In this document: piece after piece, positions 1-12,012 of the stretch | How the letters are laid out: each line of letters opens with the position of its first letter | Numbering within the stretch: position 1 is the first letter of the stretch | Source of the DNA: Didymodactylos carnosus | Taxonomy: Eukaryota > Rotifera > Eurotatoria > Philodinida > Philodinidae | Direction of reading: 5' to 3' | Assembly (NCBI GenBank): GCA_905250885.1 | Contig: CAJNOQ010001981.1 | Span: forward strand, 1-27,113 | DNA: 27,113 nucleotides | The notes under the pieces: generated by a model | Told to the model about the DNA's origin: nothing | What the model saw: the letters and a program-made list of their open reading frames with translations, nothing else | The model's database searches: none | Position numbers and translations under genes: made by a program

Positions 1-180
1 AAAACTGGTTTTCCAGAATACCGGTCTTTGAAGGCCTAGCGGCAGCATTCATGGTGGTATTCGGAATCAGCATCGTCGACTACCTATAGTCCAGTCGGTT
101 TCGTTGAAAAAGTGATTTATCAGTTGGGGATCATTCCTCGTTAGAGCTTCTAACTTACGTTATGTCGTTGTTCGTCATAC

Positions 181-3100
181 TTACTTAAATTTTTTCGTTG
201 CAAATAGGCTTTTAGTGCATTGGGATGTCTTGAAGCTGGTAGATCTACGCAAACACAGATGCATTCTGAAGTCTTTTGTTTTGAGTTTTGTCATTGAACA
301 AAGCTTAGATGAGAACAAAAAGTATCTACCATCATTTGTCGTTGACTGCTGAGTACGTTCAAGTGATCGAGTTTTTTCTAGGTATTTTTGTTTTTGTGGC
401 CGTGGTATATTATCAAAACTCGAAGTTCGTACACCTAATCCATTGTTTTTCTGTGTAATATGGACGAATTCACTTGCTGTGGATCCTGAATCTGTATCTT
501 GATGTAATTCTTCTTTTTGTCGTCTGGTTGAGTTTGTATTATGAACCGTAGTTTGGATTTTATGAGCTGATTGTGTGGGAAATTTATTGTCTGATTTTTG
601 ACGAATAACAGCTTTATTATATCCTGTTTTGTCAGGTTTTTGCTCTCTGTCTTGCGCACGGTTCGTAGGATCATTATCATGACGAATCAAGTCTGTTAAA
701 CGTCGTTCCGGATTTTGTCTGGAACTTTTATCATTGTTTCGCTGTTGGATTTCCGAAATTAATGCTAAATTTAGAAATTCCTCTAAACATTCTGAAGAGA
801 TTTTGATCTGTTATTATACCTTTAACTGTCTTTGATTGATCATCACCATCGTTAGATAGTATTTCAGACGGCCTATTTTTAGCTGCCAAATCTCGTTCGC
901 TGTGGGTAGCGACAAGCTTAAACAAAATAGCATTTTTGAATACGGTATGTTTTGTTAAAAAAGCAAGTTCTGACTGTAGCATATACTTTTTTCGTATTGT
1001 TTCCCGCTGGTTTTTGATCGTAAACAGATGACTTATACGTTTCTATTGGTTGTATTCCGACTCGACGGTTAATTGTTTCATAATCGTTATCAACAGGTAT
1101 GACATCTAGCAAAATCATAAAAAAACACTTGTGAAAGTTAAGTTAGCCGAAGAGTAGATATAATAATTATAGTAAGCAGAGTTATTCAAAAGAAGTGTAG
1201 AATTACTCAAAATATATACATGTGAGTTTTGATCCAAAAGTAAAACAGTTTCTGGTGCTGAGTCTAACTAAAGTTGGATCGAATACCGTTTGTACAAACC
1301 TTGCTGTTGATTTTTCAAATTTTTATTACTGTCTGTTGTTTCTCTCGGTGAATTTTTTTGTGATTCTACGGGTGTTGTCGAATCACTATTATTACTTGAT
1401 TTATTATATTCTTCTTGTTCTCTATTACCAGCTCTTTCTTGTACTCGTTTATTTAATTCATTTTGAAAACCATTACGTTGATTTGAAATGGTTGATATTT
1501 TTGTTTTTAAATGTTCAATAATTTCATCGTGTTTACGAACTATATGTGTTTGTTGATTCATCATTCCTTCTAGATTTTGTAATTTTTCTTCTACTTTTGC
1601 ATTTAGACGTTGCGATTCTATTTCCAGTTGTCTGCCCAACATCGATACCAAATCCGCTAGGTTTTTTTCCACACTTCCATAATTTCTGTTACCATTTAGA
1701 CTCATCACTGTATTCAGAAAGCTCTCACTACCAATAATATTTTGTTGACGAAAATGACTATTAAAACTGTCCTGTTTTGAATTAGGCATCAATTCGACTG
1801 TACTTCGATTTGGAAAATGTCCATTTATTTCGATTTGTTGATTATATTTCGACATTTGGTTGATGTTTGATGGATATGGAAGTTCGGGTAGACCAACTAA
1901 TCTAATCGTAGATGGATCGTATCCATATGTAGAGTATCGATGTGAAGTGTCGTTTATGGATGATGATGCACTGTGTGAAGCAGCAGTTATTGCTGATAGA
2001 GATGATGACTCTTAAAGACAGAAGAAGAAATTGTTTTAAATAGGCATACGGTAAAAATATGATACACAAACAGCAGCCAGATAGAATGAGAAGTGATTTT
2101 TACTGTTTAGTTTTTCCTTTTTTTTCGTTTCCTTTGTATGTGTGTATACCTCTTAAATTACCAATATTTTTATCTTCATCGATATTTCCAGCATAACCCT
2201 GTGTATATTGATATTGGGTTCTAAACATGGCGTTTTCACCATTTTCTTTCTTTGAATTGTATACGCCTCTTCTCAGGTAGTTTTCATCATCAATCTCGTC
2301 GCTCTCTTTCTCTTGATCATACCATGGTTTATGATGTAGAACAATTGAACCGCCAACATTGACACCATTGTTATAACCTGAACAATGAAATAAAAAAATT
2401 GATAACAAATGTTGATAAAATAGTCTGAAAGGAAAGAAAGAAAAAAAATTTATTTTGTATTTTATAGACAGGAACATTTAAACCACAAATAAAGAACAGT
2501 TTAATTAATTGTTCTAGGGTCCCATGTTAAACACTTTTATGAGGATTTATGATACACATACTTTTCATTGGTGCTAGTAACACATTTCGAATATAGTCCT
2601 GCACTACAAATGTCTCTATAAACTGCAAGACTTTGAATGTAGAAATGTTACGAACCCGAAAACCCGGGTTCGTAATATACGAGGCGAAGCTCGATCTAGC
2701 TCGAGCTCGACTAACTTGGACTCGATCTTGCTCGGCCCGGCGAGCCAACAGTCGAGCTCACTGATCAGAGATTCAGAGATGGCCCGGGAGAGGAGTCCGG
2801 CTTGTCATCCTCCCTCCGTCTTATGTAGAAAAGCAGTTTAACTTTAGAAAGAATCGTTAAAAATGTCGTATTAATCAAAGAGAAACCAGAAAAATGGTAA
2901 CGCTGTGACAACGTTACCATTTTTCTGTTTTTTCTTTGATTAATACAGGTTAATTAGAATAGTTTTGAATTTGATAAGCTATCACATCTTGTAGAGCGAA
3001 GAATTTTCTACAAACTGATATACTTGTTCAATGTTTACCAGCTCGTCTTCACTCTTTTAGACACGCTTTTCAGATAGCCCAAAAATCGATTGGGGGGGCC

Positions 3101-5020
3101 GTTTGTACAACAGCTGTATTTGCATAACGAATCAACGTTCAGAGCCGAGATACTTTTCATTTTGTATAGAAATCTTCAATCCACTTAATCATCTAGTTGC
3201 CATTTTAGTTTAGTTTGTAGCTTTATTGCAATAACTTTTCGAAAAAGAGCAAAAAATAGAAGCTGTTAGCTGAACAAACCGTATAATAAGTTTTGCTCAG
3301 TAATATGAACACGTGTGTTTAACAGAGTCGGTAACTCAGTGCTAGCAACAAACAGAATCATAATTAACATTCATCAACGGTCGTGATCTAAGTTCCTTTT
3401 CTATAATATGACTATACATCGAAACAAACAGACTAATTTGAACCAATGGCTTGCTTGTTTCCTGATTCGCTCAAATTGATACATTAAATGATCTTCCACG
3501 CGAATTAATCTCAAATAAATCATTGAATTTTACTTAAAACATTTCGTTACCGTATTCTAATGTGATCATTATTATCAGAACGCGGCGTGCGGATAGAATC
3601 TGTTCTGGCCAGGATAGGTCTCTGACTCAAGAATGGTCTTAACATGGAGACTCACATTCCACAGAATTATATTCCTGAAGCGATTTATTATATTAAAACA
3701 ATTAAAAAACTTTTGTTATATGTGCCACATGCTTATTCTTATATAATTTTGTTGCTTTTGTGAAGAAAAGTTATTAATTACTTCAAATCAAAAGTAAAAG
3801 TGAGTCAAAAGACTCACTTTCATATATACAAAGAGTGTCGAATAACTAAAAGTGTTCAAGAACATTAAAGACCGAATCCGATCCCGAACGAGCTTTCAGT
3901 TAGTCTGAGCTCGCTCGATTCGGGCTTACACCAAGTTCAAGTTCGCCGAGTCGAACTTCGACGGATCTGGGCTCGTCGACGCAGAGTCTTGAGTAAGCCC
4001 GAGAACACAGAGCCCGAACTCAGAGTCTAAGTTCAGGCTCGTAACATCCCTATTTGAATGTAAGACGAGATTGTGGACCAGTGGACCATAAACTGGATAT
4101 AAATTCCGATATAATAACGAATATTTCAATAGAAATGTTATATATATTAGTGTGTAGTTGTAATATCTACGACTGTGCTATTTAGTGATTGTTTATTATG
4201 ACTGTGAGAGAGAGATGTTTATTTCTCTCTGAACGAACTTCATCTTTTTATAATTAGAAAAAAATGACAATTTACATACATCAGGTTACAAACTCTTACC
4301 GCTTCCGTTATAAATTTCTGATTGATTTGGCGTTGTTTGATATTGTTCTGGCTTATTATAGTTGATTGGATAATCTCTCAATTGTAAAAAGTTTTCAAAT
4401 ATACTTGATTGTGCGCCTTTCTTTGTCAGATCGTCAACTGATGAATTTTTGTTTATACGTGAAGACGAATCTTTATTGCTATATTCTTGTTGTTGAGGAT
4501 AAGGATTATATTTTGTATTCCTATTTCGCTGTTTCCGACTAGAGTATTGTTCAGCTGAATTCAATTGTTTTTCTTCAAAATATTTCACTGCATTGGTCAC
4601 TACATTTTCTGTTGATGATATTTTGTTGTTTGGTGCATCGACAAATTCTTTATAATCTGTATTTGATTCTGGTGATTTAATTTTAATACCCGTTCCTAAC
4701 GATGGTCGCTGTGATGAATGACGTTGATAATTGTGCTGTTGTTTGGTTGGAGTGATGGTAGTAGTGTTATGACTAGATTGATTATTAACTGGGATCAGAT
4801 CCCGTTTGTTCCTTCTTGTTTCGCAGTTTTTGCAAATAAAGTTGTCATTATCATCGTAAAGGGTTAGATCGGGTTTAACACATCGCCAATGGTACGAAGA
4901 GTGGCACAAATTACATACACGAACTTGTTCAAATGAATACAGCGAACGAGAACAAATAGCACATGATTGATCAGTTAAATTGTTTGACGATGCATAATAG
5001 TCTCGTGATGTTTTTGACAT
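181..5020 (-). CDS. C4HC3 zinc-finger, coiled-coil protein (six exons; 3' end uncertain)
   Basis: I do not recognise the family. Exons in coding order are 5020-4300, 2377-2150, 2010-1300, 1105-987, 916-847 and 791-181. Every junction is GT-AG and keeps reading phase, giving about 819 residues. The start is the ATG at 5020, because the open frame further upstream has no earlier ATG. Residues 20-66 carry C20, C23, C36, C39, H44, C47, C63 and C66, a PHD-like C4HC3 spacing that binds two zincs in known families; the Trp usual two residues before the last Cys pair of PHD fingers is absent (Phe61). A long polar, Q/N/S-rich stretch follows. A heptad-like charged segment at about residues 430-510 (around the run SVEKNLADLVSMLG) is probably a coiled coil. 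The tail is basic and polar. Known families with such fingers read histones or bind Rab/vesicle proteins, but nothing visible decides between these. Intron 5 is taken as 55 nt (846-792); a donor at 819 would also keep frame but leaves only 28 nt. The terminal TAA (183-181) overlaps a perfect donor (GTAAGT from 184), so the gene may continue beyond the window. Confidence 0.72.
2640..2800. repeat. GC-rich self-complementary repeat block, GAGCTCG-type
   Basis: This is a sharp GC-rich island in AT-rich intron sequence. It has many short palindromic words such as GAGCTCGA, CCCGGG and CTCGAGCTCG. An 11-bp stem (2648-2658 with 2665-2675) has core TTACGAACCCG. It resembles the block at 3870-4050 in word content. 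Confidence 0.5.
2868..2946. repeat. 79-bp hairpin (35-bp arms)
   Basis: The arms 2868-2902 and 2912-2946 are inverted copies with two mismatches, separated by a 9-nt loop (2903-2911). The outer end begins GTATTAATCAAAG. No flanking duplication is obvious. It could be a small foldback element or a structured RNA within the intron. Confidence 0.65.
3870..4050. repeat. Second GC-rich repeat block, GGGCTCG/CCCGAAC-type
   Basis: Degenerate, partly self-complementary copies of words such as GAGCTCG, CCCGAAC, GGGCTCG and GAGCCCG are packed into about 180 bp. The composition is far more GC-rich than the surroundings and similar in kind to 2640-2800. It is non-coding. Confidence 0.45.
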
Positions 5021-6180
5021 GTTAAATGTGGCAATGTGAGATGAATACGCTAAAGAGAATAGCAACACTGAACGTGAATCAGATACTCTTTATCTGTAAA
5101 AACTACAGAAAGATATTAGAAAAAGTTATTATTTTAATTATTTAAGATCATAGAACTAGATCAATAAATATTACCAGATTATACTCAAAGTTCTTTAGTT
5201 CTGCTTCTATCGACTCCTTGGTAACATTTTAACAGAAAGTTGATTTGAAAGTAAGCATTTTTTGGAGGAACTAAGCTAATAATCTTGATAGTTTTGTCTC
5301 TGTAAATGATATTATTTCAATTGGCGTGAGACTTTCGAATACTATATTCACTCTTAAATCTTACTTTATTTAAAAAACAAAATTTAATCATGATAGCTAA
5401 ATGACTACAAAAAAAAGCTTCTTACTTCTCTCTCTCTTTCTCCTCGCAACACTTTTTTTTCAACAACGTAAAAATAATATTTTTCAAAAGTGCATACAGA
5501 GATATCTCATTCATTCGAGTCTATTTTATCTTGCCATACTCTTAAAGAAAGGCAAAAAGAATGAAAGTCATTCATGAACTCATCTTTGATGTTTTTAATT
5601 TCACCTATAATATCGAAAACAAACCACTACATTTCTAATTAACAGTAAACAAATAGTATCATAGTTTCTAATAATCTTTAAAATTACTGAATATAGGTTT
5701 ACAACGGATACGGATAATGTATCGTGACATTTATTTTCATTTTAAGAACAGGAAAAAAATCTATATTTTTAAATTAGATCAGAAAGAAATCCAAAAAGAT
5801 ATCTAGCACTCCCATTTATATTTGTATGTTTATGCATAAAAAAGTGTATTTTTTTACGATATATTGATAATTATGTCCTGTTGTTCATAATACAAGATAT
5901 AATAAAAACAAGAAGCTAACGATCCGTACGCATAGCACATCAACGCCCAGAGAAATGGTCAACGAAACGAAGACTCTGTCTCAATCTAATTTTTGAACTT
6001 TTTTTAAATAGAAGTCCCATTAGTAATAGTTCCATTGAAAAAATCTCAATTTGAGATTTTGAAACGTTTCAAACGTCAGCATCACAGGTGATCGAATATA
6101 GACATTTTGTACTGTTAATGAACGTAGGAACCTTCATTTTTCCTCGTAAAAAATGATGGCAAATTCTTCATTTTTCATTC
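5021..6180. other. No gene seen
   Basis: AT-rich sequence upstream of the zinc-finger gene start that probably contains its promoter and 5' untranslated region. A possible 5'UTR acceptor (TTTTTACAG) lies just upstream of 5085 on the minus strand. Two small perfect palindromes sit side by side at 6040-6060 (AAAATCTCAA and its complement around one base) and 6058-6073 (TTTGAAACGTTTCAAA). Confidence 0.4.
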
Positions 6181-6545
6181 TACTATATGCCAGAGATCAG
6201 CAAGGATCGGGTCGTGCCAGAAAATTTTATAGAGTGGGCTGGGCCAAACTTAGAATTTTTAAGCATGCGTGGATTTGTAATTATGTGTACACTCAGAGCT
6301 GAGAAATCATAAAAATATAAATATTAGCTTGAGAAATACATTTACACTGCATAGCCAGCAAAAGCATTACAGATGGAAGTAGAAAATCACGCAAAATGGT
6401 CGAATCGGGCCCAGCGGAGCCAAATAAATTCTACGTTTAGTCGGACCGAGCCGGGCTTGGTCTGGAAACTTTCATCATCCATCGGATCGGGTCGGGCCAA
6501 AAATTGTCGGCCTGTGCGGATCTCTGCTATATGCTGCTATAGTCT
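6180..6545. repeat. Possible degenerate inverted-repeat element with GC-rich ends
   Basis: The left end (around 6185, CTATATGCCAGAGATC) and the right end (around 6535, complement CATATAGCAGAGATCC) are imperfect inverted copies. Both are followed inward by GGATCGGGTCG-like words in matching inverted orientation. GGGCC/GAGCC words dominate the interior. No target duplication was identified. It may be a decayed non-autonomous element. Confidence 0.35.
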
Positions 6546-9192
6546 GACAAGCTATTTTCGTGGAGTTTTCGATAAAATACAAAAAAAATTTTGTGAGTTT
6601 TATAGATGTTTTTCAAAAAAATCCATTTTTAGTCTTTTTTTGTAATCAGTGTAGTGACGTTAAAAAGGACGACAAAATTGAGTACAAATAGTTATCTGTT
6701 TAAATTTTTTTCTATTCTCCATCCAATGATAAAAATATAATTTATTTATAGTCTCAAATAAAAGTAAATAATTCCAGGTACATACAGGTGGATGATTTTA
6801 TCAATTTTTACCGCCGTTTTTCTTACAGAAATCAGATTTCCAAAAACTCTTGTAATTTTTTCCTGGCATCAAATCTGCCGAAACTGTTTAAACAAATAAG
6901 GACGACTTTTTCCCAGTGAGTCTGGAAAAATTGGGATTTTATGTGATATTTAGTCAATTTTCAAATTTATAGAGAAAGGATCAAAATACAAGGCAAATCT
7001 AGACACGAAAGAGGGGAAAAACCTAGAGAACTGGACTGGATGAGATGTACAGCAGAAAACTTTCCGCTTTATTTAGTTCAGCTTTGAACTTCTCTCCATC
7101 AATGTACGGCACAACAAAAAAAAAGTCACTTGAGTATAGCAGTTTGAGTATGGAGTATATTCAGAGTATAGCAACGAGAATATCTAGTGCAAATTGTTAT
7201 TGTTCTTTTCTTCTCATACTCGTGCTTAGTCTTTATACTCGCGGGTGTCTAAACACAAAAATACATGTCTGCTGTAGAAGAAAAGAAAGAATTTTCGTTT
7301 AATAAGAGAAAGAGGAAATTTTTCATTTTCAATCTTCTTATTCTAATGTATAATAAGCATAAACTTCGCGTATTGTTTTCTATCTATAGAATGATGAATA
7401 AAAATGCTCTAAACGAGCTTATCTAACAGAGAAGTGCGAGTACTGGAATCATTACCTTAGAAGGAGCGTCGTTCACGCTTTGAATCAATGAAGGTTAATA
7501 AGTTGCTGTGTCTAAAACATAATTTTCATGTATCGAAAATAATTGTACAAGTACAAGTAATGGAAGACAGTGAGAAGGAAGAAATAGATGTGGATACATA
7601 GAAAAATAACATTTGAAACCAAGATCAATTTTTCTTTAACAGGAAATGGCCATCGAGACGAGAATTTCATGAACAAAAAAATGATGGGTATGGACAAAAA
7701 AAGTGTTCGTCCCGATCTCTAGACTTTTTACTGTATATATTATACTTAATACGAATCCTGTGGATAGACTACAATCTGATCAGACTACGAAAGAGACGAA
7801 GATAGTTCTTGCCATGTTTCTCACCTTTTGTATTGATGCTCAAAAATATTACAAACGAAATAATTTATTTTTTAAGGATAGTCTTTAAATCTCTTTTCTG
7901 TTTGTAATTTCCTCTTTCTTTTTTGCTTGATTATATAATTCTGTTAACTTTTCAAGTGTTAGTATTTTTATTATTTTGTCGTACAAAGGTGTTTGAATCA
8001 AAACGAAAAGATATAAAAAGCTCATAAACTGATTAAGTTTTACAATATATATTTATAGTACTAAGAAAAGATGGCAGAGAAAAAGTAAGTCTAGAAATTT
8101 TTTTTTTGTAATTTTATTATTTCTCGTCTAGTTTTAGCGAGAAAAATTTTGTGCTATCGAGGATGTTCATCAGAAATGTTCATTATCTACATACCAATAT
8201 AAATCCAAAGATCCGCCCATCGTAGTTTTCGAGTGATATTCAACAGGAAAGAGAATGGTTTTGATTGGCTCATTTTCGCATTACGGGGGAAAAGGAGTTA
8301 GCTCATATACATGCTGGTAAGGGAAAAAGAATCTATCAATTGAAGCATATGGAAATCTTTTCAGATGAATTATAGTTCATTAAATATGGAAGATGTGTAA
8401 AAGCCCAAATTGCCCATTTCAGACCACTTTGCAGTCAGTATCTTGTAGCCAAAGAAAAAGTATCAAAGACCAGATTAAACAATCTTGACAAGATCCTATA
8501 GGATTCTATGAAACATAGAAAATAGTAGAAATTCTGTGCTAGGATCCTATAAAATCCTATGTAATTCAATCACAGGAGCTCACATGATTCCTATTGTAGC
8601 GTAGTTTGGTATGTCTTATCAGATTCTATCATTAAAATCAACTTACACTAGGGAACCTATCGAATACTTGGGTTCGTATATAGAATTACCTAGAATTTTG
8701 TCAGAATCATATTGAGAGATTTGGTTTCTGATTTGTATTTTACTAGTAATAACTGATTAAGATGTTTTTCAACGATACATTCTCTGTTGCTATAAATCAA
8801 GAAATTCATTTCTTTCATCCCGGGCTATTGGATGATGAGTTATTGAGTAACTGGACAGGAGGAAGTTCTTTTGTAATTGCTTCTCGTACTTTATTAAGAC
8901 GGATATGAAAAGAGTTTTGATACGTATTAGTATTAATTTGAATAGACACTGATTTGAAAAGCGGAATTTATGCAGACGGGTGACGTATGGTGCCCTTCAT
9001 CTCTCTCGTTATAATTTTTTTTTCAAAGTTTATTCTCTTCCTATAGGCATGATGGACTTGGAAAAGTATACTCAGTCTACAGACAGTAGACAATGAGGGC
9101 CAATGTTGAGGCTGTCCATCTCGGACTAGGTTCTATTATCGAAAAATAAAAAAGTATTCGAGTTGCTCTTCCAGCGGATGTACACAGTGCTT
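6546..9192. other. No convincing gene; short low-complexity stretches
   Basis: AT-rich, with open frames at 7045-7302, 7512-7697 and 7703-7888 that show no recognisable domain. The first coincides with repeated GAGTAT-type words at 7130-7180. A self-complementary AGGATCCTATA/ATTCTA repeat lies at about 8480-8570. A possible mini-gene at 8071-8225 is discussed under the rejected items. Confidence 0.4.
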
Positions 9193-9234
9193 TTAGTACT
9201 AGCCTCATCTGTTAGATGATGAGGCTAGTACTAA
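9193..9234. repeat. Perfect 17-bp-arm hairpin
   Basis: The arms 9193-9209 (TTAGTACTAGCCTCATC) and 9218-9234 are perfect inverted copies around an 8-nt loop. There is no coding context. Confidence 0.6.
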
Positions 9235-9909
9235 CGAAAGAACAAGACAAAACAGTTGGTTACAAATCACCAGACACTACGCTGTTCGTATCCTGTTCGT
9301 TCGATTACTAGTAAGGGGGGAAGGAGAGAAACAGCTGTTTTGTCCCAAAAACCTCTTTAAACTTCGTTTTTCCTTCTAACGAAGGAAGGGTCTGAAAGCA
9401 CTTAAAACATATTGCGCTTGTAAAAATGCGGATGAATACGGAGCGCAATGATCTTAGGTTTCATGGCGTTCTGTTACCGCTCTTACTCGGCTTTTCCCTC
9501 TCCGGAAGTAAGAAATTACTCCTGAAACTCTATATTTACATAGGAGAGATCATTATGGGAGAAATTCATATTTTAATAAATAATCTCCGTTTAGAATATT
9601 TTCTTTTTATTAAATATTAAAATACTAAATATATTTTCTCTTTATTTATTTATTCTTGGCGATTGAGGGAATCGAAGTTGGATTCTTATATGTTTTCTTC
9701 AGTGATACCATTTTCGGTTTTTTTTAGAAATGAAGATACTAATTTTTGACATTGTAAAATACCTGTTTTATTAGAGAATAGGTGACAAAAAGTGTCCAAA
9801 AAAAATGCTTCAAAGAATTCTGATCTTTCATATTCACTGATGGATTAAAACTGTTTTTGAAAGTTAAAAGTTAAGAAAAGTTCTAAAAAAGTTGATACAG
9901 TTAAAATCC
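9235..9909. other. No gene seen
   Basis: AT-rich sequence. A 64-codon open frame at 9426-9620 has no recognisable features and ends in very AT-rich sequence. I find no splice pattern or domain here. Confidence 0.35.
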
Positions 9910-10260
9910 TAGCTATAACTATGAACCACAGTTATAACTATCAATTGGGGTTGATCGATATAATTGCGGTTGAACGAGTTAAAACTCCAAATGGGTAGAG
10001 TGGTAATCATTCCAACTCCAGTTATAACTGCATTAGTTTTAGTAATGACTACCAACCCAAAATAAAATTATGAAACCTCATTTCAGTTTGTATTATTGCA
10101 AAGTTATAACTTTCTCAACTGTAGTTATATCAATAAACGCTATCAAACGGAGTTATTACTATCAACCGTGGTTGATAGTTATAACTATTGTAAATTTTTG
10201 ACTGAAAGTTAACTTAGTTATAACTAATTTCAATCACAACCAGTTATAACTCAGGTAGTT
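9910..10260. repeat. Degenerate repeat cluster built on the palindrome GTTATAAC
   Basis: Six exact copies of GTTATAAC occur, at 9931, 10021, 10103, 10178, 10217 and 10243, with many near-copies such as GCTATAACT, GGTTGATAG and CAACCGTGG. Spacing is irregular, so this is not a simple tandem array. Because the word is palindromic, the whole block is self-complementary. No coding potential. Confidence 0.6.
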
Positions 10261-11056
10261 TTAAATCCATCGGTGTTCATAATACTCACGACGGAGAACG
10301 ATCGGTACTTTAAAATAGGCTCTGAGTGTGTATCGATATAACAATCATCTTATATGATCAAGAGTTATTGTCCTATGGTCCAGGTGTCACGTTTGTGAAA
10401 AGAACACAATTAATGTGAAATTTAATAAATATTTTGTTTGTGTTTAAACAAAGTGTCGAAAAGGGGCTGAAGGATGTTTCTCCAAAAAACGCGCAAGTAT
10501 GAGCTGGGAAGGACATCAACGTATTGGTTAATGTAAGGAAGCGCTAGAGAAGTAAAAGCATTTCAATTGCACTCAAGAAAAAGTGGATGGCTGGAGCTGT
10601 GACTAGGGTCACAGAGATGCAGTCACTTTTGTAAAGAAAATTATTAAGAGGTACAGAATGTTATGAATATGGACTCGAAAATTTCACTCACTTTGATTTA
10701 GAAAACAATTATCGTTAAAGTTGTGAGAAGCTCTAAGCGAACTTATCACAATTTTAACATTGTAGGCTGTAGTTCACATATTCGTTTTTTTAAATGAAAA
10801 TCAGCAGTTAATAATGCAAATTATATATTGAACATTTTTCTCTTCGATACAGAAAAAAAGAAGGGGAACGAATAACGAATCTGAATATCAGCATTGAAAT
10901 ATGATCCGGTACCCTTTTCTTTTGTCAAGCAAAATCACACACTCTCAGTTTCTGGTCTAATTTGAAATAAAAAAGCAACAGTAACAGTAGTAGTAGTTGT
11001 ACTCCTCATCTATTTATTTATTCAAGGAAAGAAGAATAAAAGAAAACGAAAAAAAA
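10261..11056. other. No gene seen
   Basis: Intergenic sequence with no open frame of note. It has a somewhat more balanced base composition at about 10440-10640, but stops interrupt all frames and I recognise no protein fragment. Confidence 0.3.
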
Positions 11057-11248
11057 ATGTTGAAACATTTAGAACTAAGGTGTATGTTATATGCAACGTT
11101 TCATATACATAAAGCTTTAGCTGTAGTTGTTGTTTTAGTGCTTGTAATAGTTACGGTAACTTTTTCTTTTCTTTTTAATCGTGTATATCGTAAAATGCTA
11201 CTAAGAGAGGAAAAAAAGTATATGCTTTTTTTGTTCATTCACAGGTAA
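11057..11248 (+). CDS. Doubtful small ORF with one hydrophobic segment
   Basis: An ATG at 11057, preceded by an A-rich stretch, opens a 63-residue frame. Its middle (about residues 20-40, core ALAVVVVLVLVIVTV) would span a membrane once and is followed by basic residues (NRVYRK). A possible donor (CACAG then GTAACA) near the end could make it a first exon, but no partner exon was found. It may equally be a chance frame in AT-rich DNA. Confidence 0.18.
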   Translation: MLKHLELRCMLYATFHIHKALAVVVVLVLVIVTVTFSFLFNRVYRKMLLREEKKYMLFLFIHR

Positions 11249-12012
11249 CACGCACACACACTTAAAATGAATATATATATGTGCCCATCTTCATTTTCCT
11301 TTCATATACGTTATGTGAGAGTCGAATATAATTGAATTCCTCGATGACCATGGAAAGAATTCTAAATAAATTCTACTCTACGAGAAACAGTCTTGGACAA
11401 CAAATTTCATGCCAGTCATACGTCTTGAATAACTGTAAATGCAGACAAAGTTGATCTACCAATTAAAATATGAAACATTTTGTTTTTCATTGCACATTTT
11501 TGAGATCATCAGCATATTTTAAGCGAGTGCATACTAAGGTGAGAAACGAATGCAGTTAATACATGTTGAAGGTATGTACTCAAAAACGTTATCTTAAACG
11601 TTAGAGTGCCTATGCAAGGTAAAAAACTTTGCTTTATTTGGAAGAACTTCACAAAACCCAATTAGATCTTACAAAACTAAAAGCATCTATTCCTATATGT
11701 TCTTGACTTTTGAAATGAGTTGAAAAAAACCAGACGGGTATGAAATAAACCTTAGTAGTTTTTAAAAATTCCATTTTTGATTTTTGGAAAGTTTTTCTTG
11801 TGAATTCTCGACCTGAATTAAGAACCAGTTTCGAAAAAATTGATCGCATGAATATGTAGCCGTTGGCACACTACTATTTGTGCTGCATCTACATGAAAAG
11901 CGAATTGAAACTTATGAAACTGTTATTTGTAAGTTATTTTTATTCCTGTTATTCCTGGTGCCTTTTAAAAATAAGTAAATAAATAAAAAAAGTTGTTGTT
12001 TTATGCCGAAAT
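11249..12012. other. No gene seen
   Basis: AT-rich sequence. A 66-codon minus-strand frame (11649-11849) has no domain or convincing start. Nothing else is recognisable. Confidence 0.3.

Larger units (their letters stand above)
2378..4299 (-). other. First intron of the zinc-finger gene, rich in repeats
   Basis: The donor is GTAAGAG at 4299 and the acceptor is TTCAG ending at 2378. This 1922-nt intron is far longer than the others in the gene (139, 194, 70 and 55 nt). It contains two GC-rich self-complementary blocks (about 2640-2800 and 3870-4050) and a 79-bp hairpin (2868-2946). I saw no convincing exon inside it. Open frames at 2527-2748 and 3926-4129 coincide with the GC-rich repeats and look like chance. 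Confidence 0.6.

Noticed and set aside
1-180. A less AT-rich open stretch on the minus strand at about 1-80 (STMLIPNTTMNAAARPSK).
   Set aside because: It could be a further exon of the zinc-finger gene, but the only nearby acceptor gives the wrong phase for the donor at 184, so I do not annotate it.
1222-1737. Plus-strand hydrophobic frames at 1222-1521 and 1546-1737.
   Set aside because: They are the antisense of exon 3 of the zinc-finger gene, whose minus-strand frame has phased splice sites.
8071-8225. Possible mini-gene: ATGGCAGAGAAAAA, donor GTAAGT at 8085, acceptor TCTCGTCTAG ending at 8131, giving 35 residues.
   Set aside because: The splice sites are reasonable and the frame joins, but the product is tiny, has no recognisable motif, and no further exon was found. 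It needs transcript evidence.
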